A stretch of 37,099 bases of DNA from Candidatus Limivivens merdigallinarum (lineage in GTDB: Bacteria; Bacillota; Clostridia; Lachnospirales; Lachnospiraceae), in NCBI GenBank assembly GCA_018713105.1, contig DVFT01000122.1:1-37099 (forward strand), read 5' to 3'. Made by a program: the position numbers and the translations under genes. The notes under the pieces were generated by a model. It ran no database searches. It saw only the letters and a program-made list of their open reading frames with translations, and had not been told where the DNA came from. Positions 8,409-15,259 of this stretch are shown piece by piece. Each line of letters begins with the position of its first letter. Position 1 is the first letter of the stretch.

Positions 8409-9914
8409 TCACTGTCCACGCAATACCTGATTGAGAATATCTGCCAGAGGTTCCATGGCATTGTACTCCTCCTCCACGGTGTTGAGCTGGGTTCCCGATT
8501 CAATCAGCAGTGACCTGGGGCGAAAATGCAGGTTATAGCGCAGGCTCTGGAGGTAAATATTTCTGGTGAGCCCCGGATAATACTGCGCCGCCTTCATCTG
8601 GAGCTGAAAGGAAAACGCCAGATTCTCGGATATGTAAGGATTTGGCAGATAGGTCACCGGCGCTCCATTGGCGTCCTGGGACAAACCGTTGTAAAACATG
8701 ATCTTTGCCGTAGGCTTTCCATCGATTTCCGTGACAAACTTATACCCTTCCACTCCATCCCGGTGAAGGTCGATCACTACCTGGATCGAAGGATTCTCCG
8801 CCAGGATCTCTTCCACATCCACGGCTGCCAGCTCGTATGCCTTGCTCCGGTCCAGTACCCCGTCCACCATATCATAGACAGACCGGTTGTGGATGACTTC
8901 ATAGCCGTAACGTTCCTCCAGGATCCTGGTAAGATAATCCCCAACTCCCACGATGGTGGTGCTCTCATCTCCTTCCACAGAATCAATAAAGGTTTCCTGA
9001 GAATGGGTGTGGTAGATCAGGATATCTGGTCCCTCCTCTTCCTGGATGGAAAGATCCTCCCCCATCAGGGAATCCAGATTCAGAAGGTCCGGTCCCACGG
9101 TGGTGGAAAGATCCAGGGTAAAATAATTGTTGAGCAGATAATTGAAATCCTCCATGGCATCCCAGGGAATGCTTTCTGTCTGACGCTCCTCATGACCGCT
9201 CTTTCCTGTCTCTGTCTCCCCGGTTATTTCCGCTGCCCCTGCCGTCTCTGCCTCTCCGGTTGTTTCCGCTGCCCCTGCCGTCTCTGTCTCCCCGGTTGTT
9301 TCTGCTGCCCCCGCTGTCTCTGCTTCTCCGTTTGTCTTACCCAGCTTGTCTGCTTCCAGCTCACCGTCATGTTCTGCAGGGCTTTTTCCCTCATTGTTTC
9401 CGACATTCCAAACCGCCGCATCCGTTTCTTCCGTTCCGCCGCTTTCTCTCTCGCTTATTCCGCCTTCTCCACTTATCTCTGTCATCCCTATCTCCCCGTC
9501 TCCCTTGTTCTCTCCGTCCTTCTTAGCCGTCTCTGCCTCAGCGCTTTCCGGCTCATTGCCTGCCCCCTCTCCGGTTCCTTCCTGAAGCCGCCGCGATTCC
9601 TCCTGGTTCTCCAGTTTTGTCCTTCCCATGAGGATCTGGTTTTCTACGCTTTGGGTCAATACAGGGAAAAACTCGTCCAGGATACGGGTCAGCAGATGTT
9701 CCTCCTCTTTTTTCTCCGTCTCTGGTATGGAAAGCGCTGACATATAGGTATCCACCGCCATTTCCTCTATCTTTTCCGGTATCTTCGCCAGGGTGCTGCC
9801 GGAAAGAAAACCATTCTCTCTGGCAATCTCAATGCCTCTATATAGAATATAGAAACAAAGGCCTGTCATCACCAATCCCAGCAATAACCGCAGCCATTTC
9901 TGCATTCGGTGCAT
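8409..9914 (-). CDS. spoIIP: SpoIIP, sporulation cell-wall amidase/transglycosylase
   Basis: Peptidoglycan hydrolase of the DMP machine (SpoIID-SpoIIM-SpoIIP) that drives engulfment of the forespore. The 501-residue product has a membrane anchor at about 8-26, a long acidic low-complexity linker (about 100-240), and the SpoIIP domain at about 290-495. Putative catalytic residues are His302 in YHTHSQETF, His384 in IDLHRD and Glu472 in LLIESG. The start at 9914 was chosen because GGGGTGG is 5 bases upstream and the anchor follows at once; an open frame continues back to 10007 through a hairpin repeat. The linker carries a three-copy 36-base tandem repeat. It lies downstream of gpr. Confidence 0.93.
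   Translation of the reverse strand: MHRMQKWLRLLLGLVMTGLCFYILYRGIEIARENGFLSGSTLAKIPEKIEEMAVDTYMSALSIPETEKKEEEHLLTRILDEFFPVLTQSVENQILMGRTKLENQEESRRLQEGTGEGAGNEPESAEAETAKKDGENKGDGEIGMTEISGEGGISERESGGTEETDAAVWNVGNNEGKSPAEHDGELEADKLGKTNGEAETAGAAETTGETETAGAAETTGEAETAGAAEITGETETGKSGHEERQTESIPWDAMEDFNYLLNNYFTLDLSTTVGPDLLNLDSLMGEDLSIQEEEGPDILIYHTHSQETFIDSVEGDESTTIVGVGDYLTRILEERYGYEVIHNRSVYDMVDGVLDRSKAYELAAVDVEEILAENPSIQVVIDLHRDGVEGYKFVTEIDGKPTAKIMFYNGLSQDANGAPVTYLPNPYISENLAFSFQLQMKAAQYYPGLTRNIYLQSLRYNLHFRPRSLLIESGTQLNTVEEEYNAMEPLADILNQVLRGQ
9223..9330 (-). repeat. 36-base tandem repeat inside spoIIP
   Basis: Three consecutive 36-base units (9223-9258, 9259-9294, 9295-9330) differ by only a few bases. 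They encode a 12-residue unit of the form GE[AT]ETAGAAE[TI]T in the SpoIIP linker. The count is likely to vary between strains by slippage. Confidence 0.9.
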
Positions 9915-9939
9915 TTCGTCCACCCCATCTTCCAAATCC

Positions 9940-9984
9940 GTGTGCTGACACAGCCCTCCGTCAACTATGGCCGTGCCAGCACAC
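9940..9984. repeat. hairpin repeat element, copy A
   Basis: Inverted repeat GTGTGCTG/CAGCACAC, extended past one mismatch by CAC/GTG, placed between gpr and spoIIP. The right half GCCGTGCCAGCACACC recurs with one change at 23002-23017 near cbiC, so this is probably a dispersed small element. Confidence 0.6.
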
Positions 9985-10035
9985 CTGACGCCAAACTCTA
10001 TGCCCATGCAGTATTATATGTGAACATGCCTCGAT

Positions 10036-10998
10036 TTATGATTGGCTCTCACCGGACAGCGCTAGATTGATTCCTTCTGAAATCGTAAAGCTGATCCTCT
10101 TTACCGTCTCGTCAATGTCCTTTGGTGTCACGAACATGGTATTTAGATGGGGAGAAATCAGATCCCGGATCATCTGATGCTTCTCCACCTTGTTCATGGT
10201 TCCCAAAGTTCCCCCCAGATGCTGCATCCGCTCCGAGGCATCCATCGTTTCCACCAAATTCTCCATGGTATCGTTTACGATGGTCGCCGCATCCACCACC
10301 GTCGGGACGCCGATGGCGATGACCGGGACGCCTAAGGATTTGCGGTTGATCCCGTTTCTATGGTTGCCCACGCCGGAGCCGGGATTGATCCCCGTATCCG
10401 TGATCTGGATCGTACGGTTGAGACGCTTGGTACTTCTGGCTGCCAGAGCGTCAATGACGAGAATGATCTCCGGCTTTGCCTCCTTCACCACTCCTTGGAT
10501 GATCTCCAGCGTCTCCATCCCGGTCTGTGCCATGACTCCGGGCGATAGGCTGCTGACCTCACAGCAATGTTTTCCCTCCATGGAAACCCTTCCGTATTCC
10601 TTCAGCATATGGCGTGTGATATGGATGTTGCTGACCACTCTCGGTCCCAGGGCATCCGGCGTCACATCACGGTTTCCCAGCCCCACTACCAGGACGGACT
10701 GCTCCTTCTCCCCGATCAGTGTCCTCAAATGCCTGGCGAGCTCCCGGGAAATCTCCCTGTGATACGCTTCATCGGGAACGGACATGTGAGGCGCTTCCAT
10801 CGTAATATAAGTTCCCACCGGCTTTCCCATGGTCTTTGCTCCGTTCTCCGTCTCAATCAGGACTGTGGTGGTGGTAATCTCATTTTCCGGATCCTCTGAG
10901 GTCTTGATCCGGACTCCCCGGATCTTCACATCGTCTTCCTCAAAGCTCTCCTTTGCCTCCAGCGCCAGGTCTGTGCGGATATGAAATGTTCCAAGCAT
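10036..10998 (-). CDS. gpr: GPR, germination protease
   Basis: Spore endopeptidase that degrades small acid-soluble proteins at germination, freeing DNA and supplying amino acids. The 320-residue product begins with a short pro-segment followed by IRTDLALEAKE, which matches the processing region of Bacillus GPR. Other conserved stretches are VVGLGNRDVTPDALGP near 104-119, SSLSPGVMAQTGMET near 148-162 and IDALAARS near 183-190. GAGAGGAG lies just upstream of the ATG. It is followed by spoIIP, the usual order. A target SASP gene with a GPR-type cleavage motif lies 1.5 kb away at 12521-12730. Confidence 0.97.
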   Translation of the reverse strand: MLGTFHIRTDLALEAKESFEEDDVKIRGVRIKTSEDPENEITTTTVLIETENGAKTMGKPVGTYITMEAPHMSVPDEAYHREISRELARHLRTLIGEKEQSVLVVGLGNRDVTPDALGPRVVSNIHITRHMLKEYGRVSMEGKHCCEVSSLSPGVMAQTGMETLEIIQGVVKEAKPEIILVIDALAARSTKRLNRTIQITDTGINPGSGVGNHRNGINRKSLGVPVIAIGVPTVVDAATIVNDTMENLVETMDASERMQHLGGTLGTMNKVEKHQMIRDLISPHLNTMFVTPKDIDETVKRISFTISEGINLALSGESQS

Positions 10999-11058
10999 AG
11001 TTTCTCTCCTCTCATGTCATTTCTAATGTATTTTTAGCGCTTTTTTTGAAATTATGTA

Positions 11059-11087
11059 TTGACAATTAAAAGGGGATGTTCTAATAT
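11059..11087 (+). promoter_or_regulatory. sigma-A promoter of rpsT
   Basis: TTGACA (11059-11064), 17-base spacer, TAATAT (11082-11087). Expected transcription start is near 11094, immediately before the leader hairpin. Confidence 0.88.
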
Positions 11088-11098
11088 ATATGAGTATG

Positions 11099-11145
11099 TT
11101 TCATCGGACTGTCCGTGTCCGTGTCTAAGTCCATGTCCGATGAAA
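11099..11145 (+). promoter_or_regulatory. rpsT 5' leader stem-loop
   Basis: Perfect 11-base stem TTTCATCGGAC (11099-11109) with GTCCGATGAAA (11135-11145), closing a 25-base loop that holds repeated GTCCGTG units. It starts only a few bases after the predicted transcription start and ends about 30 bases before the ribosome site. This is a candidate site for S20 feedback control; that function is inference. Confidence 0.65.
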
Positions 11146-11187
11146 TCCAAGGAATGATGATTATGAACTATTTTGGAGGTGTACGGA

Positions 11188-11451
11188 TTGGCTAATATTA
11201 AATCTGCAAAGAAAAGAATTCTTGTCAACAGAACGAAAATGGAGCGCAACAAAGCAATCAAATCCGGTGTTAAAACTGCCGTTAAGAAAGTAGAAGCTGC
11301 TGTTGTTGCGAAAGATGCGGAGGCTGCTAAGGCTGCTCTCTTAAACGCTACTTCCATCATCGACAAGGCTTGCACAAAAGGCGTTTATCACAAGAATAAT
11401 GCTTCCCGCAAGGTTTCTCGTCTGACGAAAGCCGTAAACGGGATTCAGTAA
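11188..11451 (+). CDS. rpsT: small ribosomal subunit protein bS20
   Basis: Primary 16S rRNA-binding protein of the 30S body. The 87-residue, lysine- and alanine-rich sequence opens with ANIKSAKKRI and ends with KVSRLTKAVNGIQ, typical of S20. The start is the TTG at 11188: GGAGGT is at 11175-11180 with 7-base spacing, and the next residues ANIKSAKK are the conserved N-terminus. An in-frame TTG at 11173 overlaps the ribosome site and is rejected. The E. coli rpsT also uses UUG and is autoregulated. The gene is divergent from gpr and convergent with holA. Confidence 0.97.
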   Translation: MANIKSAKKRILVNRTKMERNKAIKSGVKTAVKKVEAAVVAKDAEAAKAALLNATSIIDKACTKGVYHKNNASRKVSRLTKAVNGIQ

Positions 11452-11475
11452 GATTTTCATAAAACAATCAGAAAG

Positions 11476-11512
11476 AAAAGCAGTCGGACCCGTCACCCGG
11501 CTGCTTTTTCTT
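11476..11512. terminator. rpsT terminator overlapping the end of holA
   Basis: AAAAGCAGTCGG pairs with CCGGCTGCTTTT (one G-U pair), then TTTCTTTTTC. The 3' arm lies inside the last codons of holA, so the two convergent genes share sequence here. It may work in both directions. Confidence 0.8.
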
Positions 11513-12491
11513 TTTCTGTACTGAATTTTACGATCAGGAGCTCCACGCTCATCTGGTCGTTCAGAAGACCGGTCTTCACCGCTTCTTCCACCTCCACGCA
11601 TTCTCTCACTGCGGCTTCCAGCTCCTCATAGGAGAAATGCCCTGCCTGACCTGTCAGGTTCCGCACAATGAAGCCCTGCAGCTTCATCCGGTCGGCAATC
11701 CCTCTCTGGTCATACCCCTGATTCTTCAGCTCCTTCACCTGCAAAAGCTGGTTGAACTGCCTGGCAATCAGAAACAGGATCCTCATGGGCGGTTCCTTAA
11801 GCGCCAGCAAATCATAGTACAGCTCCAGCGCTTTTTTCTGCTGCTTCTCCGCGATTGCCCGCACCATCTCAAAAATCTTGTTCTCCATCCGGGCGACGCA
11901 GATCGTCTCCACATCCTTCGGGGTGATCTCGTCCCTTCCCATGGTATAGCAGAACAGTTTCTCCAGCTCCATCTGGATATTCCCCATGTCGTTTCCCGCC
12001 ATCTCCATGAAAAGATGCAGGGTTGCTTCCGTGATCTGCTTTTTTTCCCGTTTCATCATCCCTAAGATCCAGCGGCTTAAGGACCGTTCATCCTGCCTGG
12101 TAAATTCCACCACGCGTCCGGCGCTTTTGACCGCCTTGTACAGCTTCCCGCGCTTGTCCACTTCCTCTTCCACAAAGACAATGCAGGTCTGCGGGGAGAT
12201 CTCCTTCATATAATCCACAAGCTCCTGGCCTCCGCTCTTGAAAAATCCGCTGTCCTCAATCAGGATCAGCCGTTTCTCCGCAAAAAAAGGCATGGTCTCC
12301 GCCTGGTCGATCACACTCCTGGGGTCAATGCCCTTTCCCCGGTAAATGGTCAGATTCATGGTATCTCCCCCGGGAAGGATGGCATCCACCAGCTTTTTCT
12401 TATACTGCTGCTTTAAGTACGGCTCCTCCCCATAGAGGAGGTAGACCGGCTGAAAGGTATGTTTCTTGATATCTTCGATTAAATCCTTCAT
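11493..12491 (-). CDS. holA: DNA polymerase III delta subunit
   Basis: Clamp-loader subunit that opens the beta sliding clamp. The 332-residue length fits the Firmicute family (YqeN type). Visible: the N-terminal LLYGEEPYLKQQYKKKL segment, the PFFAEKRLILIEDSGFF stretch and the helical C-terminal collar domain. The ATG at 12491 has AAGGAG 5 bases upstream; an earlier in-frame ATG at 12524 would overlap the SASP gene end and lacks such a site. Order holA-rpsT-gpr is conserved in Firmicutes. Its stop is within the rpsT terminator stem. Confidence 0.96.
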   Translation of the reverse strand: MKDLIEDIKKHTFQPVYLLYGEEPYLKQQYKKKLVDAILPGGDTMNLTIYRGKGIDPRSVIDQAETMPFFAEKRLILIEDSGFFKSGGQELVDYMKEISPQTCIVFVEEEVDKRGKLYKAVKSAGRVVEFTRQDERSLSRWILGMMKREKKQITEATLHLFMEMAGNDMGNIQMELEKLFCYTMGRDEITPKDVETICVARMENKIFEMVRAIAEKQQKKALELYYDLLALKEPPMRILFLIARQFNQLLQVKELKNQGYDQRGIADRMKLQGFIVRNLTGQAGHFSYEELEAAVRECVEVEEAVKTGLLNDQMSVELLIVKFSTEKEKAAG

Positions 12492-12520
12492 GAAAGCTCC
12501 TTTTCGTTTTTCCCATTGTA

Positions 12521-12730
12521 TCATTCTTTGGCGTTCTTCGCAAGAAGCGCCTCCTTCTCCCTCCGGCGTTTTGTCATCAATCCCCCGACTCTGCCGGTCT
12601 CCTTTGCCGACAGGGATTTCCAGCCGTTCTCCAGGACGCGGTCCAAAAGCCCCAGTTCTTCCGCGATCTCATACTTCAGTTCCTCTTCGGGCGTCAGGTT
12701 GTTCAAGTCGATCTTTTTTTGTTTTCCCAT
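12521..12730 (-). CDS. small acid-soluble spore protein, alpha/beta type (clostridial variant)
   Basis: Short 69-residue protein of the DNA-coating SASP family. Evidence: the LKYEIAEELGL stretch (about 18-28) matches the GPR cleavage motif with the scissile bond expected between Glu21 and Ile22; the second conserved helix SAKETGRVGGLMTKRRRE (about 41-58) matches the canonical GSVGGxMTK region; and the C-terminus is lysine-rich. The ATG at 12730 follows AGGAG by 12 bases, rather long. The ribosome site lies in the 3' arm of a terminator-like hairpin, and a sigma-G-like promoter overlaps the other arm, suggesting forespore-only expression. The assignment rests on recalled family pattern, not a search. 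Confidence 0.85.
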   Translation of the reverse strand: MGKQKKIDLNNLTPEEELKYEIAEELGLLDRVLENGWKSLSAKETGRVGGLMTKRRREKEALLAKNAKE

Positions 12731-12767
12731 AAAAAAGCCATACTCCTTTCTTTTTTTGGAGTATGGC
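12731..12767 (-). terminator. terminator of padR-pspC operon, overlapping the SASP ribosome site
   Basis: Minus strand GCCATACTCC pairs perfectly with GGAGTATGGC (10 bases) around an 11-base A-rich loop, followed by TTTTTT and then the SASP ATG. It is 44 bases after the pspC stop. The 3' arm contains the SASP GGAG, so read-through RNA would hide that ribosome site. Confidence 0.85.
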
Positions 12768-12788
12768 CATGTTCCCGGTACTTTATGC
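12759..12788 (-). promoter_or_regulatory. probable sigma-G promoter of the SASP gene
   Basis: Minus strand GCATA (12784-12788), 18-base spacer, CATACTC (12759-12765), compared with the Bacillus sigma-G consensus GHATR-N17/18-CATAMTA (one mismatch at the last base). The -10 is part of the left arm of the hairpin, so RNA started here at about 12752 would lack that arm and leave the ribosome site open. Confidence 0.6.
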
Positions 12789-12810
12789 CCGTTGCTTTCC
12801 TGCCGGTGGA

Positions 12811-13005
12811 TTAATATTGATCCGGATTGGGCGGAATGATGATCGCCGCGATAATATAAAGAATAATCCCTGTGCTGGTACAGCCCAGGATGGCGACAAT
12901 CAGGCGGATAATCGTCGCGTCGATCCCAAAAAATTCCCCCAGCCCTCCGCATACTCCGCAGATCATGCGGTTCGTATTGGATTTGTAAAGTCTCTTGTCA
13001 TTCAT
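12811..13005 (-). CDS. PspC domain membrane protein
   Basis: Small 64-residue membrane protein made almost entirely of a PspC domain: a basic start (MNDKRLYKSNTNR), the conserved ICGVCGGLGEFFGIDATIIR stretch and a single membrane segment (about 35-57) ending in IIPPNPDQY. PspC-domain proteins take part in envelope stress responses; its partner here is presumably the DUF4097 protein encoded just before it, whose stop overlaps its start as ATGA. It is the last gene of the padR operon. Confidence 0.92.
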   Translation of the reverse strand: MNDKRLYKSNTNRMICGVCGGLGEFFGIDATIIRLIVAILGCTSTGIILYIIAAIIIPPNPDQY

Positions 13006-13871
13006 AGATCAGTTCTCCCTCCTTTTGACTCCTGCAGCGCAGTTGCCGAATCGCTTCTGGAAAGCGTCGGCAGCTCTCCTTGGTTTCCTTGCTCTGCCCC
13101 TTGATTCTCCCCGGAAAAGCCTACCGAAATGCTTCCAATACCGCAGTCCAGCTCCATATCCTGATCTGCGTTGTTGCGGATCGTCCGTTCAGAGACGATA
13201 CCTCCCACGGAAGTGGCCCCGATGGTAATGTCTCCGATGCCGCAATTCAAAGAATAGTTAAAGTCTTCCTCGTTTCCTGCAAGCTCCAGGGACACTTCCC
13301 CGATCCCGCAGGTAATCTCCACATTCCCATTCACTCTACCATCATATACCACACTTCCTATGCCGCAGTCAATAGAAAGTTTTTCGGCGCTGGCATCCAG
13401 AAATTCCAGCACTCCCACGCCCACGGACAGATCCACCTGGTCGAATCTCATATGTTCAGGGAGCTCAAGGACGATCAGGGCTCTCTCTTTCCCTGGAGCC
13501 AGCCAAACCTTGCTTTTCTCTTCATTCTCAATGTTCAGGGTGCCTTCCTCCACATAGCAGCGAAAGCCCGAATCCGTTCCCGCTGCGCGGACGATACATT
13601 CTTCTCTCTCACCGGTCAGGATCTGCATATCAGCGTTTTCCAAATCCACATCCAGGCTTTGGATCCCACGAAAGCTCTCCTCAAAATCTGCTTCCACCTT
13701 CTCTTCTCCCTGGTAGAAACGTTTCCCTGTTTCCTCGTAGCTGAAGGATGATGTTCCAATATTCAGCCCATTCCAGGAAGCGCCCATCGCCATTCCGGTC
13801 AGGCAAAGAGCTGCGCCCACTGCCGCCAGGATTCCGATCACCACCAAACATCCCTTCACAAACTTTTTCAT
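13002..13871 (-). CDS. DUF4097-family membrane-anchored beta-repeat protein
   Basis: Function unknown. The 289-residue protein has an N-terminal membrane segment (about 8-30) and a repetitive beta domain of the putative adhesin/DUF4097 type. Four CGIG motifs recur at about 169-172, 188-191, 210-213 and 243-246 with a spacing of roughly 19-33 residues, as expected for stacked beta-solenoid coils. The tail is polar and serine-rich. The start at 13871 follows GAGGAGAGAGG and overlaps the stop of the preceding HAAS gene as ATGA; its own stop overlaps pspC as ATGA. Such genes often travel with PspC and HAAS-domain genes, which suggests an envelope-sensing role (inference). Confidence 0.85.
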   Translation of the reverse strand: MKKFVKGCLVVIGILAAVGAALCLTGMAMGASWNGLNIGTSSFSYEETGKRFYQGEEKVEADFEESFRGIQSLDVDLENADMQILTGEREECIVRAAGTDSGFRCYVEEGTLNIENEEKSKVWLAPGKERALIVLELPEHMRFDQVDLSVGVGVLEFLDASAEKLSIDCGIGSVVYDGRVNGNVEITCGIGEVSLELAGNEEDFNYSLNCGIGDITIGATSVGGIVSERTIRNNADQDMELDCGIGSISVGFSGENQGAEQGNQGELPTLSRSDSATALQESKGGRTDL

Positions 13872-14716
13872 ACCCTCTCTCCTCCTCTCTTTCGGAATGG
13901 TCTCTGGAGGAGATTCACGATCCCCCGGATCACAGCGGGGATTGCCGTCCCTCCTGCCCAGATCACCAAAAGCAGCACCAGAAGCCCCAATGCCAGCAGG
14001 AGCAGACCGGTTCCTGCCATCATAAGCCCGGGTCCTGGAAGCGTAAACACGGTGCTCACTCCCGCTCCAAATAGGACGACACCGATCACACAGAACACCA
14101 CCATCAGAATTCCCAGAGTCAGCACTCCGCAGAAGACCAATGCCAGAACGGTCACCGCAAGTACAAAGGCAACGGTCAAAAGAGGAATCCCCACCGGAAC
14201 TGCCAGGATACACAGAAGCACAATCAGAAGCACTCTTCCCGCTCCGCCTGAACTTCCCCTCCTCGGCGTGCGGACGCCTTCCTCCTGGTACTCATTGGGA
14301 CGGTAGGTATCCTCCCGGTAGCCACCGTTCCCATACCCGTTCTGACCGTGGCTGTCTTTCCGGTAACGGCTGTCCTGGTATTCATTCTGACGGTAAGTGC
14401 CTTCCTGGTATCCGTCCCGACCGTAACCGCTTTCCCGATATGTCTCGCTGTTTTCTCCCGGGCGACTGTGATTCCAGACATTCTTTCCGCTGCTTCCGAA
14501 GGCATCCTCCTTCTCTCTGTCACCCATGGAAATGCCGTCCTTGATCTGGGCTGCCACCTTTTCGGGGCTTCCCAGCTCCCGCATGACCCGTTCTTCCTCG
14601 CCTTCCCCGGCATCCTCAAAGTAATCCCTGTAATAATTGAGGGCTTCCTCCCTCTCTTCCGCCGAAATGTCAGAGAGAAGTTCGGAAAGCTTCTGTAAAT
14701 ATTCTTTCTTGCTCAT
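13868..14716 (-). CDS. HAAS/DUF1700-domain membrane protein
   Basis: 282-residue protein. The N-terminal cytoplasmic domain (about 1-70), with YLQKLSELLSDI and ALNYYRDYFEDAGEGEEERV, is the HAAS/DUF1700 signature. A polar linker (about 95-165) then repeats short Tyr/Gly/Arg units such as TYRQNEYQ and TYRPNEYQ, and a C-terminal half of about four hydrophobic membrane segments (about 170-260) follows. The start at 14716 has GGGGAGG 8 bases upstream and overlaps the padR stop as ATGA; an upstream in-frame ATG would lie within padR. DUF1700 proteins are typically encoded next to PadR regulators and may act as their partners; mechanism unknown. Confidence 0.87.
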   Translation of the reverse strand: MSKKEYLQKLSELLSDISAEEREEALNYYRDYFEDAGEGEEERVMRELGSPEKVAAQIKDGISMGDREKEDAFGSSGKNVWNHSRPGENSETYRESGYGRDGYQEGTYRQNEYQDSRYRKDSHGQNGYGNGGYREDTYRPNEYQEEGVRTPRRGSSGGAGRVLLIVLLCILAVPVGIPLLTVAFVLAVTVLALVFCGVLTLGILMVVFCVIGVVLFGAGVSTVFTLPGPGLMMAGTGLLLLALGLLVLLLVIWAGGTAIPAVIRGIVNLLQRPFRKRGGERV

Positions 14717-15036
14717 TGTCCAATCCTCCCCGTAAAAATATTGGTAATCCTCTCTGAATACGTTTTCCACTCCGTGATATAAAGATTCAGCTGAATTCTT
14801 CCTTTCTCAGTGATCTTATAATAACGGCGGTTTCTCCCTCCGTATTCCTGATCGTAGACCTCCAGGCATCCGTCCTTGAGAAGCCTCCTTAAGACCGGAT
14901 ACAGGGTGGATTCCGATACTTCCAGCGCCATACGGACATCCTGGGTAATCTTGTATCCATAGGTTCCCTCCTTACTCTTGGAGACGACCGCCAGTACAAT
15001 GGCATCCAGGAGTGCCGCACCCGTATTAAATACCAT
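14713..15036 (-). CDS. PadR-family transcriptional regulator
   Basis: 107-residue winged-helix repressor. The PadR pattern is clear: an N-terminal helix LLDAIVLAVVS, YGYKITQDV, the recognition helix ESTLYPVLRRLLKDG and the wing GGRNRRYYKITEKG. The start at 15036 is chosen because TAGGAG is 8 bases upstream; an open frame extends 20 codons further back but has no ribosome site. It heads a four-gene operon in which each junction is an ATGA overlap, so translation is coupled. A 23-base palindrome over its own -10 suggests autorepression. The inducer is unknown; PadR relatives respond to phenolics, antibiotics or envelope stress. Confidence 0.93.
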   Translation of the reverse strand: MVFNTGAALLDAIVLAVVSKSKEGTYGYKITQDVRMALEVSESTLYPVLRRLLKDGCLEVYDQEYGGRNRRYYKITEKGRIQLNLYITEWKTYSERITNIFTGRIGQ

Positions 15037-15110
15037 GCCACCATCTCCTATATCTCGGGATCCGGCAGAACGCCTTTTTATTAGATCCCGGATCATATTA
15101 TTTTATATTT

Positions 15111-15142
15111 AATACTATATGGCATATAATATTATTTGTCAA
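15111..15142 (-). promoter_or_regulatory. padR operon promoter with overlapping palindromic operator
   Basis: Minus strand TTGACA (15137-15142), 17-base spacer, TATAGT (15114-15119). A near-perfect 23-base palindrome at 15111-15133, with arms AATATTATATG and CATATAGTATT around a central C and one mismatched pair, covers the -10 and most of the spacer. The placement fits repression by PadR. Confidence 0.8.
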
Positions 15143-15184
15143 CAAGGATAAGCAAAAGATTTTCGAAAGAATTTCCTCAAAAAC

Positions 15185-15232
15185 AAAAAAATCTGCCCCT
15201 GCCGGCAAACCACCGGCAGGGCAGATTTTTTT
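15185..15232 (-). terminator. terminator of the hem operon
   Basis: Arms AAAAAAATCTGCCCTGCCGG and a matching partner with one extra C flank a short loop; flanking A and T runs make it potentially bidirectional. It lies 28 bases after the hemL stop. Confidence 0.88.
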
Positions 15233-15259
15233 CATCAAACGTCAAGGTTCTCTGGGACT

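Noticed and set aside
9915-10007. 31-codon N-terminal extension of SpoIIP
   Set aside because: It runs through the hairpin repeat element and lacks a ribosome site; the membrane anchor begins right after the ATG at 9914.
12521-12952. longer frame covering the SASP and part of pspC
   Set aside because: Only the last 69 codons match the SASP family; the upstream part is out-of-frame pspC sequence and terminator.
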